A DNA stretch of 64,000 bases, from positions 372,001 through 436,000 of the forward strand of contig CATOTF010000002.1 of NCBI GenBank assembly GCA_951813045.1, given 5' to 3'. A program made the position numbers and the translations under genes. Under the pieces are notes generated by a model that worked only from the letters and a program-made list of their open reading frames with translations, did no database searches and had not been told where the DNA came from. Each line of letters begins with the position of its first letter. The first letter of the stretch is position 1. Shown here in pieces: positions 45,814 to 55,384 of this stretch. This DNA comes from an uncultured Rhizobiaceae bacterium (GTDB lineage: Bacteria > Pseudomonadota > Alphaproteobacteria > Rhizobiales > Rhizobiaceae).

Positions 45814-46443
45814 TTATTTGTCTGCGGATGGATGCCAGTGCGGCTCATATCCGTTTTTCAATACATGATCGTTGATGGAACGGGGTGTCAACAGATCAAC
45901 AAGGCCCACCGGGCTAGCAATCGTTTCATACCCCGAGGGTGTCCACAACAGGGCCTTGCCAGCTTTCCTTGCAATTAGCTGGCTCTTATGCCGAACCATT
46001 GAGCCATTGGCGACTTTTTCAAAACCAATCTCTGGCGCGTTCTTTTGCGCCGTTTTGCCAATAAGCCGTTCTGCGTGGAGTATTTTGTCCATTGCCGGGG
46101 CTCTTAAAGCAGCAGTTTCATTGATCGAACGCTGCCAAGCCTGCGCAAAACGGACAGCATCCGCGCGGCGGCATTCAAAACAGGGGCGGTGCCCCGCGGC
46201 CAGGGCCGTTACCTCATCGTAAAAGAATAATTCTGTATAGGTGTTCGGGCTCATGACCGTGCGATGACGCCCTTTGAAATCCAACACACAGCAAATCCAC
46301 TGCCGCGACGCCCAACGCTTTGTCGGGTGCAGGGTTTTGGTCGTGTGATCGTGAATGACCCCTCCACGGTTGCCCAAATACAAGCCGTGCATCGGGTGGG
46401 CAACAATTTCACCGTCGGGGAAAACTCGATTTTGCAGGGTCAT
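45814..46443 (-). CDS. Conserved-looking hypothetical protein with CxxC motif
   Basis: A 209-residue soluble protein that I do not recognise. Notable features are a Trp/Cys segment (RQWICCVLDFKGRHR), a RPCFECR motif near residue 88 that resembles the Zn-binding start of Ada-type domains but lacks the rest, and several His/Arg clusters. No signal or membrane span. It is upstream of rsmE by 15 nt and likely co-transcribed. Divergent from lldD with a 140-nt gap holding both promoters. Confidence 0.72.
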   Translation of the reverse strand: MTLQNRVFPDGEIVAHPMHGLYLGNRGGVIHDHTTKTLHPTKRWASRQWICCVLDFKGRHRTVMSPNTYTELFFYDEVTALAAGHRPCFECRRADAVRFAQAWQRSINETAALRAPAMDKILHAERLIGKTAQKNAPEIGFEKVANGSMVRHKSQLIARKAGKALLWTPSGYETIASPVGLVDLLTPRSINDHVLKNGYEPHWHPSADK

Positions 46444-46583
46444 ATCAATTTGTGCTCATGTTAATTTTTGGACGCCATCGGCTGGCGAACCCTGATTACC
46501 TCTTGATTCTTCCGGTTTATCTATTCTACGCCCTTACCTATAATTCACACCACACATTTGATGCTGGTTTGGGAGCATAATCA

Positions 46584-47723
46584 ATGACGGTCATTACATC
46601 CAATGCTGATCTCCAGGCATTAGCCCGCCGCCGGGTGCCCCGGATGTTTTATGATTATGCCGATTCAGGAGCTTATACCGAAAGCACCTACCGCGAGAAC
46701 ACGTCAGCATTTGATAATTACCGCCTGCGCCAGCGGGTTGCAGTGAATATTGAAGACCGAACGCTGGAATCAGAGATTGTTGGTCGCAAGATTACAATGC
46801 CGGTCGCGCTGGCCCCTGTCGGCCTGACCGGCATGCAACATGCCGACGGTGAAATCGCCGCCGCCCGTGCCGCGGAAAAATTCGGCGTCCCGTATACACT
46901 TTCCACGATGAGCGTTTGCTCGATCGAAGAAGTGGCGAAAAATGCCACAAAACCGTTCTGGTTTCAGCTTTACGTCATGCGCGACCGCGGATTTATTGAA
47001 GCGTTGATCAAGCGGGCCCACGAGGCCAATTGCGAAGCCCTGGTTCTGACGCTTGACCTGCAAATGCTCGGCCAGCGCCATAAGGACATAAAAAACGGCC
47101 TGTCTACACCGCCTAAACCAACCCTTGCGAACATGATCAACCTCGCGATGAAACCACGCTGGTCCTGGAACATGTTGCAGACCAAAAACCGCAGTTTTGG
47201 CAATATTGTGGGCCATGTTTCAGGCGTTGACGACATGAGTAGCCTGTCGGAATGGGCCGCTTCACAATTTGATCTCACACTCGATTGGTCGAGCATCGAT
47301 TGGGTAAAATCGCGCTGGGACAGAAAACTGATCCTCAAGGGTATAAACGACGTGGAAGACGCAAAAATCGCCGCTGACATTGGTGCCGACGCGATTATCG
47401 TCTCAAACCATGGTGGCCGCCAATTGGATGGTGCACCCGCGCCCATCGACATGCTGGCACGTATCGTCGATGCCGTCGGCGACCGTATCGAAGTCCATAT
47501 GGACAGCGGTATTCGCACCGGTCAGGATGTTTTCAAGGCGATTGCTCTCGGTGCAAAATCCACCCATATCGGCCGTGCTTATATTTACGGGCTGGGGGCG
47601 ATGGGGGAAGCTGGCGTCACCAAAGCACTGGAAATCATGCAAAAAGAGCTGGACACCACCATGGCGCTTTGCGGCGAAACCGATATAAAAAATGTCGGAA
47701 AGCATAACCTGCTTGGCCATTAA
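46584..47723 (+). CDS. lldD: FMN-dependent L-lactate dehydrogenase / 2-hydroxyacid oxidase
   Basis: A 379-residue FMN enzyme of the L-lactate dehydrogenase/glycolate oxidase family, membrane-associated in LldD, oxidising L-lactate to pyruvate. The active-site His is in VSNHGGRQLDG, with conserved LKGIND and FMN-binding Gly-rich region (GAKSTHIGRAYIYG). GGGAG lies before the ATG. It is followed on the same strand by a PNPOx-like gene and glcDEF, a likely 2-hydroxyacid oxidation cluster. Mandelate or glycolate oxidase activity cannot be excluded. Confidence 0.88.
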   Translation: MTVITSNADLQALARRRVPRMFYDYADSGAYTESTYRENTSAFDNYRLRQRVAVNIEDRTLESEIVGRKITMPVALAPVGLTGMQHADGEIAAARAAEKFGVPYTLSTMSVCSIEEVAKNATKPFWFQLYVMRDRGFIEALIKRAHEANCEALVLTLDLQMLGQRHKDIKNGLSTPPKPTLANMINLAMKPRWSWNMLQTKNRSFGNIVGHVSGVDDMSSLSEWAASQFDLTLDWSSIDWVKSRWDRKLILKGINDVEDAKIAADIGADAIIVSNHGGRQLDGAPAPIDMLARIVDAVGDRIEVHMDSGIRTGQDVFKAIALGAKSTHIGRAYIYGLGAMGEAGVTKALEIMQKELDTTMALCGETDIKNVGKHNLLGH

Positions 47724-47771
47724 GACCCGGGATAATTTGCCGGCAACCCGTAACAAAACAGGAGTTTTGCA

Positions 47772-48371
47772 ATGATTACCGAAGAGCGATTGCGGGAGAT
47801 TTATGGTGACGTCAATCCAAGAGCCGCCGCCAAAGTCATTCATTCGCTTGATCACCATTGTCGCGCATTTATAGCCAACTCGACATTCCTCGCACTGGCG
47901 ACTTCGAATGGTGAAGGTCTGGATGTTTCACCAAAAGGCGACCCCGCCGGTTTCGTCTTTATCGAGGATGACAATCACCTGTTGATACCGGACAGGCCCG
48001 GCAACAACCGCTTGGACGGAATGCTCAACATTTTGAAAAATCCCGGTGTCGCGCTGTTGTTCATGATCCCGTCTGTCAATGAAACACTTCGGATTAATGG
48101 AACCGCAACAATCCATGATGATCCGGCATTGTGTGATCCCTGTGCTATCAAGGACCGCCGCCCGAAAACCGTGCTAAGAATATCCATTGATGAAATTTTC
48201 AGCCATTGCGGCAAAGCGCCTTTGCGGGCTGGCCTTTGGAAGACTGATACGTGGCCACAGGCCCGCCCGGTTGCGACGTTGAACGAATTAATACGGGATC
48301 ATGCCGAAGTGCATGTTGATTCAATCGAGCAGAGCGCGGTTGATGAAGCGTATCAAAAGACGCTCTACTAA
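47772..48371 (+). CDS. Pyridoxamine 5'-phosphate oxidase-like flavoprotein
   Basis: A 199-residue FMN-binding split-barrel protein. The barrel starts near residue 35 (FIANSTFLALATSNGEGLDVSPKGDPAGFV), and the DRPGNNRLDGMLNIL segment with a GVALLFMIP strand belongs to the MSMEG_1061-like subgroup, which reduces or oxidises small molecules. Biosynthetic PdxH is unlikely because of the length and motif set. GGAG is 8 nt before the ATG. It lies between lldD and glcD. Confidence 0.82.
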   Translation: MITEERLREIYGDVNPRAAAKVIHSLDHHCRAFIANSTFLALATSNGEGLDVSPKGDPAGFVFIEDDNHLLIPDRPGNNRLDGMLNILKNPGVALLFMIPSVNETLRINGTATIHDDPALCDPCAIKDRRPKTVLRISIDEIFSHCGKAPLRAGLWKTDTWPQARPVATLNELIRDHAEVHVDSIEQSAVDEAYQKTLY

Positions 48372-48424
48372 ATGTATTTACCCATCACTGACACTGCACA
48401 TTCGCACGAAACAAGGGACATGAC

Positions 48425-49921
48425 ATGTCTGGCCTAAAAATGCCTGCGCTTGATCAGGACGTGTTATCGCGGCGGACGCAGATTGTCGCGAGCCTGTCCC
48501 GGATTGTGCCAGGCGAAGGGGTTGTTTCGAACGAACATGAGATGCGTGTTTTTGAATCCGATGGGCTGACCGCCTATAAGGCTTTGCCGTTTATCGTCGT
48601 GCTGCCGGAGACGGTGCAGCAGGTCGCAGATGTGCTGAAATATTGCCACGGCGAGAATATCAAAGTTGTGCCACGTGGTTCCGGCACCAGCCTGTCGGGT
48701 GGTGCACTGCCGTTGGAAGACGCAGTGCTGCTTGTGATGTCACGGTTTAACCGTATGCTGGAAATTGATTATCCAAACCGTTGCGCCGTGGTGCAACCCG
48801 GCGTTACTAACCTTGGCATTACAACGGCGGTGGAAGGTGAAGGTTTCTATTACGCACCTGACCCGTCTTCTCAAATTGCCTGTTCGATCGGCGGCAATGT
48901 TGCGGAAAATTCCGGTGGTGTTCACAGCCTAAAATACGGCCTCACGGCCAACAATGTTCTCGGCGTTGAATTGGTCACCATCGAAGGGGAGATCATTCGT
49001 CTGGGCGGTAAATACTTGGAAGCGGACGGATATGATCTACTGGGTGTAATCACCGGCTCTGAGGGCCTGCTCGGAGTCGTCACCGAGGTTACCGTTCGCA
49101 TTTTGCAAAGCCCCGAAACAGCACGTGCCCTGCTGGTCGGTTTTCCATCTTCAGAAGATGGCGGACAGTGTGTCGCCGATATAATTTCACAAGGCATCAT
49201 CCCCGGCGGCATGGAAATGATGGATCGCCCGGCCATCCATGCCGCGGAAGATTTTGTTCGTGCCGGTTACCCGCTCGACGTCGAAGCCCTGTTGATCGTT
49301 GAGCTTGATGGACCGGAAGCCGAGGTCGATTACCTGATCGGGCGGGTTGAAAAGATCGCGAAACAAAACAAATCTTCAACCCTGCGTATTTCAACAAACG
49401 AAGAAGAACGCCGGTCTTTTTGGGCGGGGCGTAAGGCTGCATTTCCCGCCGTTGGCCGTATATCGCCGGATTATTATTGCATGGATGGCACCATTCCGCG
49501 CAAGCAATTGCCGAAAGTTTTGGCCCGTATGCGGGAGCTTTCCGAACAATATGACCTGCGCGTTGCAAACGTGTTCCATGCCGGTGACGGCAACCTCCAC
49601 CCGCTCATTCTGTACGATGCGAATATTCCCGGGCAGTTGGAAAAGACCGAGGAATTCGGCGCGGACATTTTGCGGCTTTGTGTCGAGGTCGGCGGTGTAT
49701 TGACCGGTGAACACGGTGTCGGCGTCGAGAAACGTGACCTCATGCCCGAAATGTTCACTGAAGATGATCTCAAACAGCAGCAACGGGTCAAATGTGCGTT
49801 TGACGAGAAACACCTTCTGAATCCCGGTAAAGTTTTCCCGCAGCTTCACCGCTGCGCCGAATTGGGCCGTATGCATGTGCATAAAGGCAATGTGCAATTC
49901 CCCGATCTGCCGAGGTTTTAA
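48425..49921 (+). CDS. glcD: Glycolate oxidase subunit GlcD (FAD-linked)
   Basis: A 498-residue FAD-binding subunit of glycolate oxidase, which oxidises glycolate to glyoxylate and passes electrons to the membrane. The FAD domain contains VVPRGSGTSLSGGALP and AENSGGVHSLKYG; the C-terminal vanillyl-alcohol-type domain has HAGDGNLHPLIL and GEHGVGVEKR. AAGGGA precedes the ATG. Its stop (TAA) overlaps the glcE start by one base. Glyoxylate made here and by isocitrate lyase would share a pool. Confidence 0.95.
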   Translation: MSGLKMPALDQDVLSRRTQIVASLSRIVPGEGVVSNEHEMRVFESDGLTAYKALPFIVVLPETVQQVADVLKYCHGENIKVVPRGSGTSLSGGALPLEDAVLLVMSRFNRMLEIDYPNRCAVVQPGVTNLGITTAVEGEGFYYAPDPSSQIACSIGGNVAENSGGVHSLKYGLTANNVLGVELVTIEGEIIRLGGKYLEADGYDLLGVITGSEGLLGVVTEVTVRILQSPETARALLVGFPSSEDGGQCVADIISQGIIPGGMEMMDRPAIHAAEDFVRAGYPLDVEALLIVELDGPEAEVDYLIGRVEKIAKQNKSSTLRISTNEEERRSFWAGRKAAFPAVGRISPDYYCMDGTIPRKQLPKVLARMRELSEQYDLRVANVFHAGDGNLHPLILYDANIPGQLEKTEEFGADILRLCVEVGGVLTGEHGVGVEKRDLMPEMFTEDDLKQQQRVKCAFDEKHLLNPGKVFPQLHRCAELGRMHVHKGNVQFPDLPRF

Positions 49922-51129
49922 TGGCCGATATCAACAAACAGCCGGACGCGGACCTGCATCCAAAATCTGATGAAGATGTTCTCGCCGCTGTGCAATGGGC
50001 GGTTGTCGAAGAGACGCCATTGGAAATTGTCGGGCAGGGAAGCAAACGCGCGCTGGGTAGACCCATGCAGACCGCCCACACGCTGGATATGTCAGGCCTT
50101 GCTGGCATTACTCTGTTTGAACCGGAAGAGCTGGTTCTTTCCGCGAAAGCGGGAACACCGCTTAAGGAAATCACGGAAAAGCTCGACGCGGTACATCAGG
50201 AACTGCAATTTGAACCCGCCGACTTTGGCCCGCTGCTGGGCATTGCACCGGGGCAGGGCACATTGGGTGGCCTCGTAAACACAAATATCTGCGGTCCAAG
50301 ACGGCTGAAATATGGATCAGCGCGCGACCATATTTTGGGTATGAGCGCCGTCTCCGGACGCGGAGAAATCTTCAAGTCCGGTGGCCGTGTCGTCAAGAAT
50401 GTGACGGGCTATGACCTGTCAAAAGGCATTACAGGCGCATACGGCACACTGGCCGTTTTGACCGACATTACGGTGAAGGTCATGCCGAAGGCTGAAACCG
50501 AACAAACTCTGCTCCTGTCGGGACTAACGGACGCCGAAGCTGCCCAGGCAATGGCGCTGGCCATGGGTTCAAATGCGGAGGTATCCGGAGCGGCCCACAT
50601 GCCGGCGAGCGTTTCAGGCGGGCGAGCAGCCACGCTTTTGCGGCTTGAGGGCTTTGCACCATCCGTCGCCTACCGTATTGAAAACCTGGGAAAAATGCTC
50701 AAGGATTTCGGTACCCACGAACAATTGGAGGAGGCGACATCAAAATCCCAATGGTGGGCGGTGCGGGACTGTATCCCGTTTTCCGAACATCACGAAAAGC
50801 CCGTTTGGCGCATTTCGTGCACCCCGACACAGGGGCATCACATAGTCGAAACAATTAGGGCTGCCACCTCCGTTGATGCCTATTATGACTGGCAGGGTGG
50901 GTTGATCTGGATGCAAATCAACGGTGAAAACCCTCAGGCGGACCTCATCCGCGCAACCCTGAAACAACATGGGGGCGGTCACGCAACGCTCATCCGCGCC
51001 GACGCGGCAACCCGCCAATCAACTCCGGTATTCCAACCGCAACCTGCGCCGCTCGCAGCATTGAGCAAACGCTACCGCGAAAACTTCGATCCAAAAGGGG
51101 TGTTGAACCCCGGGCGAATAGTGGGCTGA
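49921..51129 (+). CDS. glcE: Glycolate oxidase subunit GlcE (FAD-binding)
   Basis: A 402-residue subunit with an FAD-binding domain (GQGSKRALGRP; APGQGTLGGLVNTNICGPRRLKYG) but lacking the C-terminal catalytic signature of GlcD. It forms the GlcDEF complex. The start overlaps the glcD stop by one base and glcF begins 1 nt after its stop, so the three are translated together. Confidence 0.93.
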   Translation: MADINKQPDADLHPKSDEDVLAAVQWAVVEETPLEIVGQGSKRALGRPMQTAHTLDMSGLAGITLFEPEELVLSAKAGTPLKEITEKLDAVHQELQFEPADFGPLLGIAPGQGTLGGLVNTNICGPRRLKYGSARDHILGMSAVSGRGEIFKSGGRVVKNVTGYDLSKGITGAYGTLAVLTDITVKVMPKAETEQTLLLSGLTDAEAAQAMALAMGSNAEVSGAAHMPASVSGGRAATLLRLEGFAPSVAYRIENLGKMLKDFGTHEQLEEATSKSQWWAVRDCIPFSEHHEKPVWRISCTPTQGHHIVETIRAATSVDAYYDWQGGLIWMQINGENPQADLIRATLKQHGGGHATLIRADAATRQSTPVFQPQPAPLAALSKRYRENFDPKGVLNPGRIVG

Positions 51130-51130
51130 T

Positions 51131-52444
51131 ATGCAAACCAATTTCTCCATCGCTCAATTGGCCGATGCCAATGTTGCCGAAGCTGAATCCATCCTGCGCA
51201 ATTGTGTGCATTGCGGGTTTTGCACTGCCACATGTCCGACCTATGTGACCCTCGGCAATGAGATGGATTCCCCGCGCGGGCGCATCTATCTCATCAAGGA
51301 CATGCTGGAGAATGAGCGCCCCGCCGATGAAGTGGTCACCAAACATATCGACCGTTGTCTCTCCTGCCTCGCTTGCATGACGACCTGCCCGTCCGGTGTG
51401 CATTATATGCACCTCGTCGACCATGCCCGTGTGCACATTGAAAGGACCTACAAACGCCCGTTCATGAACCGTATCACGCGTGATGCTCTCGCGGCCGTTT
51501 TGCCTTATCGTGGGCGTTTTAAGGCTGCCGTGGTTCTGGCGAAATTGGGCAAGCCGTTTGCGGGGATAATGGAAAAGATCAGTGCATTAAAGCCCGTGGC
51601 TGCGATGTTGCGTCTTGCTCCTGCAAGCGGTGTTGGTGGCAAACCCCATACCATGCCGGGAAGCTTCGCACCAAGGGAAGAGCGTAAAGGCCGCGTGGCA
51701 ATTCTCAGCGGTTGTGCCCAGCCGGTTCTCGACGACGGTATCAATCTGGCGACAATTCAACTGCTGAACCGGATTGGCGTTGAGGTTGTTCTGCCGGAAG
51801 GTGAAACCTGTTGCGGCTCGCTGGTGCACCACATGGGCAAGGAAGATCAGGCACTATCGCTGGCTCGCCACATGATCGATGTGTGGACCAGCGAGATCGA
51901 ACAGGGCGGACTGGATGCGATCATTATTACCACATCCGGTTGCGGCACGACGATCAAGGATTATGGCTACATGCTGCGCAATGACCCGGCCTATGCAGCA
52001 AAAGCCCAAGCGGTTTCCAAACTGGCTATAGACGTGACGGAGTATCTCGCGACCCAGGAATTGCCGGAACCGAAAACGCCTTCAGGCATGACTGTTGCTT
52101 ACCATTCGGCTTGCTCGCTGCAGCACGGGCAAAAGATAAAGAACACCCCCAAACAATTGCTCAAAGCGGCGGGTTTTGATGTGAAAGAGCCAGCGGAAAG
52201 CCACCTGTGTTGCGGGTCGGCAGGTACCTACAATATATTGCAACCGGGTATCGCCGGACAATTGCGCGACCGAAAAATTGCCAATATTGAAAATACCCAG
52301 CCGGACGTCATTGCGGCGGGTAATATCGGTTGTTTGACCCAAATCGGCAGCGGAACGGATATCCCAATCCTCCACACGGTAAAATTGCTGAATTGGGCCT
52401 ATGGCGGTGATATGCCCGATGAGTTGCGCAAGGGCAAAAACTGA
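51131..52444 (+). CDS. glcF: Glycolate oxidase iron-sulfur subunit GlcF
   Basis: A 437-residue iron-sulfur subunit. Two [4Fe-4S] motifs are near the N-terminus (CVHCGFCTATCP and CLSCLACMTTCP), followed by two CCG domains (CCGSLVHHMG and CCGSAGTYN) that bind further clusters. It passes electrons from the flavin subunits to quinone. It ends the lldD-pnpox-glcDEF run; a strong terminator follows. Confidence 0.95.
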   Translation: MQTNFSIAQLADANVAEAESILRNCVHCGFCTATCPTYVTLGNEMDSPRGRIYLIKDMLENERPADEVVTKHIDRCLSCLACMTTCPSGVHYMHLVDHARVHIERTYKRPFMNRITRDALAAVLPYRGRFKAAVVLAKLGKPFAGIMEKISALKPVAAMLRLAPASGVGGKPHTMPGSFAPREERKGRVAILSGCAQPVLDDGINLATIQLLNRIGVEVVLPEGETCCGSLVHHMGKEDQALSLARHMIDVWTSEIEQGGLDAIIITTSGCGTTIKDYGYMLRNDPAYAAKAQAVSKLAIDVTEYLATQELPEPKTPSGMTVAYHSACSLQHGQKIKNTPKQLLKAAGFDVKEPAESHLCCGSAGTYNILQPGIAGQLRDRKIANIENTQPDVIAAGNIGCLTQIGSGTDIPILHTVKLLNWAYGGDMPDELRKGKN

Positions 52445-52465
52445 TCAGGCTGGTTAGAAAACAAA

Positions 52466-52490
52466 AAGGCCGCTCGATGGCGGCCTTCTT
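52466..52490. terminator. Bidirectional terminator between glcF and L,D-transpeptidase
   Basis: AAGGCCGC (52466-52473) pairs exactly with GCGGCCTT (52480-52487) around TCGATG, with CTTT after it and five A before the stem. It can serve both convergent genes. Confidence 0.88.
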
Positions 52491-52513
52491 TCATTCAGAT
52501 TTGAGAATAAAGA

Positions 52514-53326
52514 TCAGATAACCTTCACCCGTGCGCCAACCGGAACGCGTTCGTAAAGATCCATCACATCTTCATTGCGCATGCGGATACAGCCGGATGA
52601 TACGGCCTTACCGATACTCCAGGCCTGATTGGTACCGTGAATGCGATAGAGTGTGGAGCCGAGATATAATGCACGTGCGCCCATGGGGTTTTTCACACCG
52701 CCGGGCATAAAGGCTGGCAGGTTACGGCCTTTTTTCCTTTCGCGGGCAATCATTGACGCCGGCGGGCGCCAGGATGGCCATTCGGTCTTGCGGGTGACCT
52801 TGTGGTTGCCTGCCCATTCGAAACCGGGCTTGCCGACGCCAACAGCGTAGCGACGGGCCTTGCCATCCGGTTGAACCAGATAAAGACGTCGTTCGATCGT
52901 GTTGACGATAACGGTGCCCGGAGCTGCACTCCCGTTGTAATTTACGATTGTCGGCAACAATTCTGGATTGATCGCCGCTTTATTCGTACTCTGCGCAGCC
53001 CTATTAACCGGTTGAACCGTACCAGTGCGAGCAGCAACCCGTCGCGTACTGGCTTTGGCGCGCCGCTTAAAGGGTTTGATGGCGCGATAGGTCTGTCGCT
53101 TGTTTGCCCGAAGGCCGGCAGGCCGTTTCGCCTTGCGGCGTTCTGCCCGTGTAGCAACGCGCTTTTTCGGTGCCAGTTGCAACGTCCAGGGCGACGACAA
53201 ATCACCGCTAAGCGTCAGGGGAGGTGGAGTTCCATATCGTTTACCCGCGAAAGCTTCCGCGGAAAACAATGCTGGCAATATCGATAGCGCGACAGCCAGG
53301 GCAGTTTTTCTAAATTGCTTTTCCAT
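52514..53326 (-). CDS. L,D-transpeptidase (YkuD domain), exported
   Basis: A 270-residue periplasmic enzyme that cross-links peptidoglycan through meso-diaminopimelate or anchors lipoprotein. A signal peptide (ends AFA-GK) is followed by a long Arg/Lys-rich linker (residues ~30-110). The YkuD catalytic domain carries HGTNQAW, then SSGCIRMRNED with the catalytic Cys, and RRLYLVQ at its start. ATG 53326 is my choice; a GTG at 53341 is also possible and neither has a strong ribosome site. The basic linker is unusually long and rich in Arg. Confidence 0.9.
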   Translation of the reverse strand: MEKQFRKTALAVALSILPALFSAEAFAGKRYGTPPPLTLSGDLSSPWTLQLAPKKRVATRAERRKAKRPAGLRANKRQTYRAIKPFKRRAKASTRRVAARTGTVQPVNRAAQSTNKAAINPELLPTIVNYNGSAAPGTVIVNTIERRLYLVQPDGKARRYAVGVGKPGFEWAGNHKVTRKTEWPSWRPPASMIARERKKGRNLPAFMPGGVKNPMGARALYLGSTLYRIHGTNQAWSIGKAVSSGCIRMRNEDVMDLYERVPVGARVKVI

Positions 53327-53645
53327 AGTCGACGTACTCACTACTTGTTCGTCTGATTACTCAAAACACCATGATTGATGTCTGCCTCAACATGGGTACG
53401 AAAGCGCAATTTAAATATGAATCAAACTCAACTAATGGGGTAAACTACCCCTTTACCTTCTACATTGGTGAAGCTTCACCTAACGTAAATGGTTAACGCA
53501 ACTGACCGTTAAACATGGCTCCTAACACTGAAAAACAATGGCGTGATTTCAGCCGTTTGCGGGGCCATTTCAACCACATTGACGTGCCGCTCTGTCCCAC
53601 GCATGGTCTCGACTAAGTGATTCTGGATAAACGGAAAAACAAACC
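53327..53645. other. Intergenic region before tag
   Basis: About 320 bases with no clearly supported gene. A 33-codon ORF (53515-53616) ends 29 nt before the tag ATG but has no ribosome site. Confidence 0.5.
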
Positions 53646-54278
53646 ATGGGTGAACTGGCAAAAGGCCTCATTCAAAGTGAAGACGGGCAAATAAGATGCA
53701 ATTGGCACGATGAGAAATCCGACTATCGTACTTACCACGATATGGAATGGGGCTTGCCACAAGACGATGACCAGAAACTGTTTGAGAAGATATGCCTTGA
53801 GGGGTTTCAGTCCGGCCTGTCGTGGCTGACAATCCTGCGCAAAAGGGAAAATTTTCGTGCCGGTTTCGCTGATTTTGATTTCCATAAGGTCGCGAAATTC
53901 GATGAGAATGATATTGAACGGTTGGTGCAGGATGCAGGCATCATCCGCCATCGGGGCAAGATCAAATCCACCATCAACAATGCTGCGAGGGCCATAGAGA
54001 TGGTGGAACGGGAAGGGTCGCTTGGGAATTGGTTCTGGTCATGGGAGGCGGAGGCCAACGCAGGCCGTGGCCCGATTGCTAACACGAACGATGTTCCCGG
54101 TAGCACGGAGGTCTCGACCAAAATATCAAAAGAGTTGAAAAAGCGTGGCTGGTCCTTTGTCGGCCCAACGACGGTTTACGCCTTCATGCAAGCCATGGGC
54201 ATCGTTAATGATCATATCGTAGGTTGTTATTGCCGCGAACAGATTGAACAGGCTCGTGCGGGTTTCACGCGCCCTTAA
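53646..54278 (+). CDS. tag: DNA-3-methyladenine glycosylase I
   Basis: A 210-residue HhH-type base excision enzyme that removes 3-methyladenine from alkylated DNA. The N-terminal Zn site is visible (CNWHDEK with Cys and nearby His, and NDHIVGCYC at the C-terminus), and the base-recognition region EWGLPQDDDQKLFEKICLEGFQSGLSW is typical. Its stop overlaps the convergent DMT exporter by four bases. Confidence 0.94.
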   Translation: MGELAKGLIQSEDGQIRCNWHDEKSDYRTYHDMEWGLPQDDDQKLFEKICLEGFQSGLSWLTILRKRENFRAGFADFDFHKVAKFDENDIERLVQDAGIIRHRGKIKSTINNAARAIEMVEREGSLGNWFWSWEAEANAGRGPIANTNDVPGSTEVSTKISKELKKRGWSFVGPTTVYAFMQAMGIVNDHIVGCYCREQIEQARAGFTRP

Positions 54279-55186
54279 GCAGGCTTAGCCTTTGCGGATA
54301 TCGCCAGCGCCACACCGCCCAAAATTGCTATAGAACAAAACAACAATCGCGCGGTCAGGTCTTCGCCTGCGAACAAAACACCACCCAGCGTGGCGATGGC
54401 CGGGACTGATAACTGCACGATGGCGGCTTTGGTTGACGTAAGTTCCCGCAAACAGCGATACCATAGCGCATAGCCGAGGCCGGAGGTTATGGCGCCGGAT
54501 AAAAGCGCCATCATCATGCCAAACCCGTTGATGTGTGGTGTCCAGTCAAACAGCCCAAGCGTGGGCGCGACGATAATGCCGACGATAAACAGGGCAGCCA
54601 TCATCCCCGACCCACGGATAAAATTACCCGCCGTATCCAGCAGAGGTGTACCGGCACTTTTTGCCCGCAGGGAATATGCCCCCCAGCCGATGCCCGCCGC
54701 GATCATCAACACGCTGCCCAGCGGGTCGGGGGCGGTAAGGCCCGGCGAAATGAGATAGACAAATGCTGAAAAAGCAACGGCGAGCCCCAACCATTCCAGC
54801 GTGGAAGGGCGACTACCGGTCAAAATGCCCCAACCGATCATCGTTGCCTGAACACAGGCAAACAGGATGAGCGCGCCAACACCGGTGTCGAGCGCCAGAT
54901 AGGCAAAGGAAAAGCCGACGATGTAAACCAGCAAGGCAATTGCGGATGTCAGGTTTCCCCCCTGTTTCACAACCTCCCGCGTCATCATAGCGGCTTTCGG
55001 CCCGTCATCCATCTGCGACCGCAGCATATTCCCCGCCAACAGGTTGAGGATCAGCGCACCGGCTGCCAGTCGAACCAGTGAATAGGTCCCCGCATCAATC
55101 GCCCCGTCGCCAAGCGCCAACCGCGCAAAAACGGAATTCGCCGCAAAGGCAATCATGGTGACGGTGGTGAGGAGAACAAGTTGCAT
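54275..55186 (-). CDS. DMT superfamily transporter (EamA)
   Basis: A 303-residue inner-membrane protein with about ten spans and two EamA repeats (LDTGVGALILF, GYALWYRCLRELTSTKAAIVQLSVPAIATLGG). Proteins of this type export metabolites or amino acids; the substrate is unknown. It is convergent with tag and its upstream region carries palindromic repeats. Confidence 0.88.
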   Translation of the reverse strand: MQLVLLTTVTMIAFAANSVFARLALGDGAIDAGTYSLVRLAAGALILNLLAGNMLRSQMDDGPKAAMMTREVVKQGGNLTSAIALLVYIVGFSFAYLALDTGVGALILFACVQATMIGWGILTGSRPSTLEWLGLAVAFSAFVYLISPGLTAPDPLGSVLMIAAGIGWGAYSLRAKSAGTPLLDTAGNFIRGSGMMAALFIVGIIVAPTLGLFDWTPHINGFGMMMALLSGAITSGLGYALWYRCLRELTSTKAAIVQLSVPAIATLGGVLFAGEDLTARLLFCSIAILGGVALAISAKAKPA

Positions 55187-55271
55187 ATCAGGGGTTTAGC
55201 ACGGTTGATCGGGTGCGCCACTCACATTTTTGTTGCTGAATGCTAGTTTTATGTTCTGCAAACCTCTCCCT

Positions 55272-55352
55272 TGTCATTGTCGCGTCAGCGACAATCCAGA
55301 ACCGCTTGTTCCGCGCGAGCCGCACTGGATTCCCGCTGTAGCGGGAATGACA
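55272..55352. repeat. Palindromic intergenic repeat pair A
   Basis: Two 28-nt arms in inverse orientation (55272-55299 and 55325-55352) share TGTCATT...AATCCAG ends. Each arm also folds internally: GTCGC/GCGAC in one, CCCGC/GCGGG in the other. The stem bases differ but keep pairing, a sign that the folded form is selected. It is of the kind widespread between alphaproteobacterial genes. Confidence 0.75.
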
Positions 55353-55384
55353 AAAGGTGGAGTATGTTACCGCACGTTGTCCCA

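Noticed and set aside
53515-53616. 33-codon ORF before tag
   Set aside because: Spacing could fit a leader peptide, but it has no ribosome site and no regulatory codon pattern or attenuator stem after it.
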